Shown here piece after piece: positions 56,646-64,000 of a stretch of DNA of 64,000 nucleotides. A model generated the notes under the pieces. That model was not told the origin of the DNA. It saw only the letters and a list, made by a program, of their open reading frames with translations, and ran no database searches. The translations under genes and the position numbers were made by a program. Where the stretch lies: contig CAMPET010000184.1 in NCBI GenBank assembly GCA_946803715.1, positions 81,209 to 145,208 of the forward strand. The letters run 5' to 3'. This DNA is from Beroe ovata (taxonomy: Eukaryota > Ctenophora > Nuda > Beroida > Beroidae). Within the stretch, counting starts at the first letter, position 1. Every line of letters begins with the position of its first letter.

Positions 56646-57815
56646 TTACCATGGACCTGGTCTTGGGCCAGGCATAGGACGTGGCATAGGACCTGGCATT
56701 GGCCCTGGCCCCAAATCATCTCCAGAATCATCATCTCCAGAATCATCATATCCAGAATCATCATCTCCAGAATCATCATCTGTGCCTGATTCAACTGCAA
56801 ACCAGGATAAGTAGTCTATAGTTCTTGTTTCCACATAACATTCTTCTTTTATTCCATCGTCTGTTTTGCAGCTCACTCCACAGTCATTTCCTTTAGGACA
56901 GCAAGGAACAAGGTCTACTTCCTTTTTTACTTTTCTATACTCAAAGCCGAGTTCAACATCCAACTCACTCAAATATTCATCTGCCCAGCATGTTATAGGC
57001 TCATCTCCATCCTCAGAAGATGAACAAACTGACTCTGAGAAAACTGGTGGTCCTCCTGCACCCTTATTCCTATATTCAGTGTCGTCATGTGGGCAGACAC
57101 ATTTGAATTCAGAATCATCCTTGCCACCATCACTCCTGATCTCTCCCATAAAACAGGAGAGGAGATATGGTGGGTCAATGACAATATGGTACTTGTATCG
57201 GCCAGTACTGTCATACTTCCCTCCACATTCATCCAAATCCTGACTTGTCAACTGTCTACCGTCCTCATCAAATGGGCCAAAGATGGGGATACCATCAAGG
57301 GCAACACCATAAAGGGGAGAAGGTTCACCGCACTCAGGCATCTGGATGCATGGTGAATAGTAGTGATGGTGATAAGTTCCATCAGGTGACGGATGGCCCT
57401 CACAAATGCCCAGCTCTTCAAAGTCAGATACATTAGGGCATGTCTCCTCAGCAGGGTACATGTTGTAGATGACTGTGCCAGCAGTTGTGATACCAATGTA
57501 GTCCATGGGCACACACCGCAGTGGAGATTCCCTCATGATGGGTTCCGAGTAAATCTTCATATCCACAACGCTTTCAGCGATTGAATTAGGATTTTGGGAG
57601 GACTCATCTGGGAAGATCCATGTTTCGTGAGAAGGAATTCCATTGGTGTGAATGGTCTGGGATCCATCTCCATTGTCCACAGCATAAATCTCCGCTTGCA
57701 GTCCAGTGTTAGGATCAGTGTAGTTTTCCAGGCGGGGTTTGAACATGGCAAGCTCCTCTGTAGTGAGAGCTAAACCGCTCAGACCGAGTGAGCAGAATAT
57801 GATGAGTTGCAACAT
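56646..57815 (-). CDS. secreted YHYH-domain protein, single exon, 389 aa
   Basis: A secreted protein with a YHYH domain, a family found in bacteria and in some marine invertebrates and protists, function unknown. Residues 1-17 are a signal peptide (MLQLIIFCSLGLSGLAL). The core runs from about residue 45 to 225: SHETWIFP, ICEGHPSPDGTYHHHYYSP, YGVALDGIPIFGPFDEDG, then DECGGKYDSTGRYKYHIV with YKYH in place of YHYH, and PYLLSCFMGEIR. A Cys-rich stretch follows (about 230-335, e.g. LVPCCPKGNDCGVSC). The C-terminus is low-complexity: Asp-Asp-Ser-Gly repeats, then PGPMPGPMPRPMPGPR, ending at PW and the stop. The acidic repeats could bind Ca2+ or mineral; that is inference. The gene is divergent from CUL3, with about 780 bp between starts. 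Confidence 0.85.
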   Translation of the reverse strand: MLQLIIFCSLGLSGLALTTEELAMFKPRLENYTDPNTGLQAEIYAVDNGDGSQTIHTNGIPSHETWIFPDESSQNPNSIAESVVDMKIYSEPIMRESPLRCVPMDYIGITTAGTVIYNMYPAEETCPNVSDFEELGICEGHPSPDGTYHHHYYSPCIQMPECGEPSPLYGVALDGIPIFGPFDEDGRQLTSQDLDECGGKYDSTGRYKYHIVIDPPYLLSCFMGEIRSDGGKDDSEFKCVCPHDDTEYRNKGAGGPPVFSESVCSSSEDGDEPITCWADEYLSELDVELGFEYRKVKKEVDLVPCCPKGNDCGVSCKTDDGIKEECYVETRTIDYLSWFAVESGTDDDSGDDDSGYDDSGDDDSGDDLGPGPMPGPMPRPMPGPRPGPW

Positions 57816-58598
57816 TTCTGTCTTAAGATTCTGCTTGAATAGGTTGTGAGCAATGCTCGATCTGGTGTTCTTTAAATATGCCTCTGAGTTAAGGTACCTC
57901 CTTTGTGTTCAAGTGCAGAACAAAGGAGTTATCTAGAATTGTGAAATTTCACATGGTAAAACATCTTTCACATGGAACACAAGATTTGAAATAAGGGATT
58001 CATAACAAAATAAAATAACAAAATAACGGTGTTGGTACCTGACAAAATATGTTCTTCCCGAGAATTTTCGGAATAATTCGTGAGGAACGAGCAAACCATC
58101 TGTTAATTTGAGGTACAGCTATGTTTTTGAGTTTAAGAAGGGTGAAGTTTTTTGTGTTTTCAACTGAACAAAAGAATCATCCACCATGTTTAGTGAACCT
58201 AAAACTCAGTCCAGTCAGTACAGGAGATTTGATTAAAAAGCATTTGTATTGATGAAAGAGCTTTGGGTTAAAGAGTAGAATTAACTAGATGAAGAATTTT
58301 GCAATATTTATTAAAGTTGAATTCATTGCTGTATTCATTGCTGAATACTGCTATATGACCGAGAATATCATGGATTAAAACTCATCTTTTATTTTAACTT
58401 ATGAACACCTGTTCGAATTGAGGATTCACGCTCCCTTTTTGCTCAATAATGCTGGGATGGAAAGTGGACACTGGAGTCCAGCATGTTTTGAAACGTTCAC
58501 ATATTAACAAAACCATTTAAAATCATATAAGTTATTTTAATCTATGAACTAAATGTTCTGATCTGCAGTGAGTTATATTATAGAGTACATGATTTAAG
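57816..58598. other. divergent promoter region (YHYH gene / CUL3)
   Basis: AT-rich spacer between two divergent starts. No core promoter element is clear enough to call. Confidence 0.4.
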
Positions 58599-61500
58599 AT
58601 GAGTATGAAGCCAACATCAAGCAAAAAGGAGAGTCCTAGCATGCGAATCGCATTTGAGGTAAGATAATCCAATTTACAAGTAAGTTCTCACTCACTCACT
58701 CGCTCACTCATTCACTAATCACTCACTCACTCAATGACTCACTCACTAATCACTCACTCTCCCACTCACTCACTCACTCTCCCAATCACTCACACACTCA
58801 CCAATTTCCCCCAGATGAACATGGACGAATCGTATGTCCAATCCATGTTGGATCTGCTGGAGGACGCCATCAGGACAATTCAGAACAAGGATAATGGCGG
58901 ACTCAGCTATGAGGAGCTGTATCGTAACGCGTACACCCTCGTCCTTCACAAACATGGACCGAGATTGTACAAATTGATGAGAGATGTCATTGAGGAGCAC
59001 CTTCGTGTAGAGGTGAGGATTGAGGATTGATGAGAGAGAGACGAGCAGAAGTGGGGAATGGAAAGAGGAGAAGTTGCTGATGGATTGAGGAGTGAGTGTA
59101 GTTAAATGAGGATTGGGATGAGGTCGACGGGGATGGAGGAGATGTGAGGAATGCAAGAGTAGTGAGGAGAAGAGGAATTGGGATGAGGAGTGACGAGAAA
59201 AGGAAATTTGAGGAAGAAGGATCGTAGTGAGAAAGTAAGTGAGGAGAAAAGGGATGAGGATTTAGATGAGAAAAAGTTTGTTGGTGAGGAATATAAGTGG
59301 CGATAGGGAGAGATGAGGATTGTTAGAGTATGGGAAAGAGAAGGTGAGGAATAAAGTCAGGATTTCATGCATTTGCAGAGGTTTCTTCACTGCACAACCT
59401 TGAATAAGTTGATTATATAATGTTTAATTTGCTCATTAGCTAATTAGCTTCTAACCTCAGGTACGGGACATTGTTGTGAAATCACTCTACAATGACTTCT
59501 TAGCGACACTCAACACTCAGTGGCAGGACCACAAAGTCTCAATGCAAGTGATAAAGGATGTATTTATGTACATGGTAAGACTGCTATACATTGAAAAATG
59601 TAAAATGTACATTGTCAATAACAAGTACATTCTCAATGTATCTCAATGTATAACTAACAAAAATAGTGTAAACCCGAAATACGTTGATAAATATAGAACG
59701 GAACTGTTATTATTTATTTCTTTACACGAAGTCCGCTAAATTCAGGTGAAATTGTCGAATAGCATTCGGTTTTTTGGGTACAATAACGTCAAAAATCTCG
59801 TTTTTGACTGTAATTGCTGAATTGATGTCATAATTTATTATCAATTGCGTGTTTCTCACATCACAGTATGCAATGTACATTGTACATTGTGTACATTATG
59901 ATGTACAGTGTAAATGATGTAGGTACACTTTAACAACAAGTCATAATGTTGTGCGACTGCATAATGTAAATGCATGCCTATGCATATTGTCCAATGTACA
60001 TTCAAGGTAATATGCATTTATTCTAATTTTTTCAATTTCGCCAATGCTTTTGTCAATTATTCACTTTTTGTATAGTATACACTATACACACTACTTATTT
60101 TCTTTAGTATCAACAATGTTAAAAAGTAACAAAGATATTGATCTCTTTCCTTTATGAAAAGAGAACTGTTTCAAGATATTGTGCTTTCACTTCATAAAGT
60201 CTACTACTATTATCATGCTCTCAATGAAACGTACAGCACGCACGCAGTTGAAATACTTCAAAGTTATTGAAGAATTTCCAACCCGGAAAGGCTTTTTTGT
60301 CGATATCACAAGAAATTTTTCTTCCCTATCATAATTTGAGTTGTCATAATTTTACCAAGTACCAACAGTTATTAAAGCTCAAAGTCGAGCGTGAAATTTC
60401 TTCTAAATTTCAATACTTCAATACAACAAATTCAGTCGAATTACGATACTACTTCTTCCTCATGATGAAATTTTACTTTGTACCTCGAATAGAACTGTAG
60501 TTGAATGTTCACCACACATATTGCTGAATGTTCACCACACATATTGCAGGACCGTGTTTACGTAAAGAATAATAAAGTGGATGAGGTCCAGGACCTTGGA
60601 CTGAAACTTTTCAAGGAATTGGTAAGTACATCATGTAGCGAGTTCAAGTAGCGAGTTCCTTCAAAAATGATCAAAATTTCGATCAAAGATCGAATCTACT
60701 GTGGTTGCCGTTCAAATTCAGTTCTTAAATCTGTCTTGACTTTCCAACCAGAGTTCTGAACTTTACCTTCAAACTAAATGACATACTTAATCTCTTTCCG
60801 CCTCTAATCGACTCATACAACTAATTGACTCTTACTACTAATTGACTCTTACAATAAATTGACTCTTAAAACAAATTGAATCTTGCAACTAATTGACTTT
60901 CACAGGTTGTGAATCATCCTCAAATCAAAACCCATCTCACATCTACACTTCTTGATATGGTATCTAAAGAGAGGAGGGGAGAAATCGTTGACAGGTAATT
61001 GCTTTGTGATAAGGAAAGTGTGGAAAATAAACGCTTGTCTTTTATTTTCCCTTTGTTTTTACTAGTAAAACAATGAATTTTCAATAAACTAGTGGCCGCT
61101 GAAATCTCTTCCAGAATGTTTCCACGCACTGTTTCAGACAAACAATGAAGCATGCTAAATACCAATTTCGAGACATTTTCATTGCAATACGTCCCGGAAT
61201 AAAACAATTTCATGTCACAGAATTCGTATCCAAGTTGAAATTTTCACAAACTCCAAACCCAAAACCTGCGTAAAAAGCACGATTTCGCGCACACGCGCGT
61301 ACAAAAAGCGGTCATATCGCTTTGTATTGTGACCTATGTATTGAATCATTGGCAGAGGCGCTGTGAAGGCTACATGCGAAATGTTGATGACCCTTGGAAT
61401 CAAGACACGAACAGTCTACGAGGAAAACTTCGAGCAGCCATTCCTGGAGGTTTCGGGTGAATTTTTCAAGGTAAGATTGGGTGAAAGTTACAATTTTACT

Positions 61501-64000
61501 TGTATAAAGCAATGTATACCTAATATCTCATACAATGCTTTTATAGCTATTGGAGCGTTATTATGCTAGCAATAAACTCATATAGGACCTTCTTTATATG
61601 TCGATCATATGGTAGTATTTATAGGTCAGGGCCGAATTAAGAATACCTGGTGACAGTTAGTTCATATTTTATGATTTGGGGCGGGTACATAACCTAAACG
61701 GTTTGATGATTTAATGTCCAACTATCCAGAGGCTATTTTTAGTAACGTGCCATGCATTGCGTCAACTACAAGCCTTCACTTTGGCTTTAACTAGTTAATA
61801 GTCCTGTTTTGAGTATATAATGTATAGAAATGAAACGTGTCTATCATGATCATTTATGAGGCTTCAGAAAAAATCACATCTCAAATTTGTTTCATAAACA
61901 TAATGATCCAATTCATGTTTAGTTGTTTCATCATATCATCATGCTGGTGACGTCTTCACAAAGTACAAATCATCTCAATAAATCATGTAACATTTCGCAT
62001 TTTTTTTTAGATGGAAAGTCAGCAGTTTCTAGCTGAAAACAGCGCGTCGGTCTATGTTAAAAAAGTAGAGGCCAGGATCAAGGAAGAAGCGGAAAGAGCG
62101 AAGCACTATCTGGATCTGAGCAGTGAGGGTCCTATCACCAGTGTGGTTGAGAGGGAGTTGATTAGTGTTCACATGAAGACGATTGTCGAGGTACATATGT
62201 CAGGGAAATTCCGATCTTTTCGTGGAATTGTTGGATTTGTGACTAAACAGTCGGGCATAAGTCCGTTTGCCACTTTGGCCAGGCGCCGGTCTTACGCAGG
62301 TCTAACCCCGGTCTAATGCCGGTCTAACGCGTTAGACCTGCGTAAGACCGGCGCCTGGCCAAAGTGGCAAACGGACTTATGCCCAAACAGTCGGCCAATA
62401 GCTATCTGAGTCCTTCGGCATCGATCATGTTTGTCCCCTAAATTTGTGACAAAAGCGGAAAAATATATGTTTTTGAATTCGGTTCATTTTTTGCAGATGG
62501 AAAACTCAGGCGTGGTTTACATGCTGAAGAACGACAAGCAGGATGATTTGAAGTGTATGTACGGCTTGCTACAGAGAGTGGAAAATGGGCTACAGTGCAT
62601 GTGTGAGGCTATGAGGGGTAAGTCACGGCTGCGTGAGAGGGGCTGGTTGTTTGTTTGTTTGTTTGTTTGTTTGTTTGTTTCGTTATTTTTGTCTGTTCAG
62701 TTCATTGTGTGGAGTCTGTTCTTCTGTTTGATGTCCCTGGACCATGGTTAGTTTTGCCCGGATTTGATTTTTCCGGGTCATCGCAGTGTACTAATTGTGG
62801 TTACATCTGCCCCTTGTTTACACTAAATCCATCCTGTGCAGGTTACATAAGGGAGTGTGGGAAGACACTAGTGGATTCGGAGGGCGACATAAACAACACC
62901 GTCGCCTATGTCCAGAGTTTACTCGATCTAAAGGAGCGATTTGATGAGTTTCTCAAAAACTCCTTCTCCAATGACCACACTTTCAAACAAGCCATATGCT
63001 CGGTAATTGAATGAGGAAGAGCAATACAAGCTCAATAGTACTTTCCTGGAGATAATTTAGAATTTAGAATGTTAATAAACAAAGGAGGGGCGAAGAATTT
63101 AGTTATTCAGAATTCTGTCCTGACCGAATTTTTTTNTTTAGTTATTCAGAATTCTGTCCTGACCGAATTTTTTTCTCTACTTGTATACTTCTTCTGACCT
63201 ATTCTTCTCACCAGTTCCTCAGAATTGATTTCCTCTCTCCCTCAGGAATTCGAACACTTCCTAAACCTGAACCCAAAATCACCAGAGTACCTCTCCCTAT
63301 TCATCGATGATAAACTCAAAAAGGGTACAAAAGGGGTAAGTTGCAGGGTTATGAAAAATTTACTCAATGGAAACTTTCGATTGAGTGAATATTTTAGCAA
63401 TCTATCAACTTTCGGTTTGAAAGTTGATTGATCAATCAACAACACTGGAATGTATACTACCATAGTATTAGAAATGGTATTGACGAACACAAAAATTTTA
63501 ATTTCCCGCATCGTAGTTGACAGAGCAAGATATAGAGAGAGTTCTTGATCAGAGCATTGTGCTGTTCAAGTTCCTCGTTGATAAGGACGTCTTTGAGAGG
63601 TGAATTAATGACTTGTTAATGGCATGTCAATGAGTTGTTGTTTCGAAAAAAGTTGCTCCAAACACTTCTTGTCTATAATTTGAATGACACTTGATAAAGT
63701 TGTTAATTTCAGGTATTACAAACAACACTTGTCGAAGAGGTTACTGAACCACAGATCGGTATCAGACGATGCAGAACTCAACATGATATCCAAACTCAAG
63801 GTAATATTTTAACTTTCATCCCCATCAGTTAACTATTGCACCTGATTCGAAAGAGTCTGTTTCAGTAGTTGACAGTTTGATTTGAAGGTCCCTGCGCGCG
63901 TGCAGAAGGAAGTGTTCTTAATCACCCCCATATCAGTTATCACATATTCACTCAATCACTCATCCCCCCTCGATATTTCAGACTGAGTGTGGGTGCCAGT
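58599..64000 (+). CDS. CUL3: cullin-3, 5' part (13 exons seen, truncated by window end)
   Basis: Scaffold of CRL3 ubiquitin ligases; its N-terminal helices bind BTB adaptors and its C-terminus binds RBX1 and is neddylated. Exons: 58599-58658, 58815-59012, 59461-59574, 60550-60621, 60906-60994, 61356-61470, 62011-62190, 62497-62617, 62842-63002, 63246-63335, 63517-63599, 63713-63800 and 63982 onward, all in consistent phase (about 463 residues). Matches are near-identical to metazoan CUL3: [77 protein letters not shown] and [20 protein letters not shown]. Human residues 1-463 cover the same span with no large gap. The cullin homology and neddylation regions lie beyond the window. Introns carry a (CACT)n tract (58688-58800), a (GTTT)n tract (62648-62680), TGTACATT clusters (59590-60005) and a MULE-type MITE. 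Confidence 0.97.
58688..58800. repeat. (CACT)n-type repeat in CUL3 intron 1
   Basis: Interrupted ctcactcactcg/ctcactctccca tetranucleotide repeat, ending just before the acceptor of CUL3 exon 2. Confidence 0.9.
62253..62384. mobile_element. MULE-type MITE with ~54-bp perfect inverted arms in a CUL3 intron
   Basis: The left arm, starting gggcataagtccgtttgcca, is the exact reverse complement of the right arm, ending cttatgccc at 62384. The arms are about 54 bp, with a ~24-nt centre of repeated ccggtctaa words. The direct repeat AAACAGTCGG flanks it at 62245-62254 and 62385-62394 (9-10 bp, depending on where the arm is cut). A 9-10-bp target duplication with long terminal arms is the Mutator/MULE signature. 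The element starts 62 bp after the exon-7 donor. Confidence 0.85.
63097..63176. repeat. ~36-bp direct repeat straddling an N (probable unmerged contig overlap)
   Basis: tttagttattcagaattctg...gaatttttt occurs just before and again just after the N at 63136. The arrangement is what two overlapping contig ends would leave. Confidence 0.85.

Noticed and set aside
57087-57584. Several overlapping open frames on both strands
   Set aside because: They are shadows of the YHYH gene, whose frame has the signal peptide, the domain and the full-length ORF.
62655-63014. Open frame starting [16 protein letters not shown] as an alternative CUL3 exon
   Set aside because: The N-terminal part is translation of the (GTTT)n intron repeat; the real exon begins at 62842 after a cag acceptor and continues CUL3 in phase.

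Overview
The window is a gene-rich stretch of an animal nuclear genome. It is AT-rich, with multi-exon genes, GT-AG introns of about 50 bp to several kb, microsatellites and short foldback elements. The gene set (TRPM2-type channel with a NUDT9-H domain, CUL3, BPNT1, CNRIP1, a class C GPCR, an LDLa-containing GPCR, a YHYH-domain secreted protein) is metazoan. Divergence from the vertebrate proteins and the LDLa GPCR type suggest an early-branching animal (ctenophore, placozoan, cnidarian or sponge grade), but the sequence alone does not fix the phylum. Exon models were built by hand from splice consensus and reading-phase continuity plus recalled family sequences; no alignment was run.

Layout: 898-2437 (+) unrecognised 299-aa protein; 3153-28342 (-) a 31-exon TRPM2-like channel of about 1,545 aa ending in a NUDT9-H domain. 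Two GPCR genes lie inside its introns: a single-exon class C receptor (9789-12443, same strand) and a two-exon LDLa-repeat receptor (16451-20258, opposite strand). 28.3-33.3 kb is mostly non-coding and holds a decayed FLYWCH/MULE transposase (31.2-32.7 kb). 33308-35067 (-) is an unrecognised protein. 36271-37561 (-) is CNRIP1, 39219-41750 (-) BPNT1, and 42543-44732 (-) a DHHC-type palmitoyltransferase-like gene whose DHHC tetrapeptide I could not find, with a DUF2237 gene nested in its intron (43897-44280). 46319-54423 (+) is a 13-exon protein with repeated Pro-Gly-x-Gly-x-Pro modules like the one in CSPP1. 54.4-56.6 kb is a block of foldback and MITE-like DNA. 56646-57815 (-) is a secreted YHYH protein, and 58599-64000 (+) is the 5' part of CUL3, cut by the window end.

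The genes do not form one pathway. Themes that recur are compact genes nested in host introns (three cases), tandem duplication of sequence spanning splice junctions (TRPM, BPNT1, the CSPP1-like gene), MULE and hAT-like transposon debris in introns and spacers, and single-N joins flanked by duplicated sequence that look like unmerged contig overlaps. The standout gene is the TRPM2-like channel, whose Nudix box looks like that of an active NUDT9 hydrolase, unlike the degenerate human TRPM2 version.
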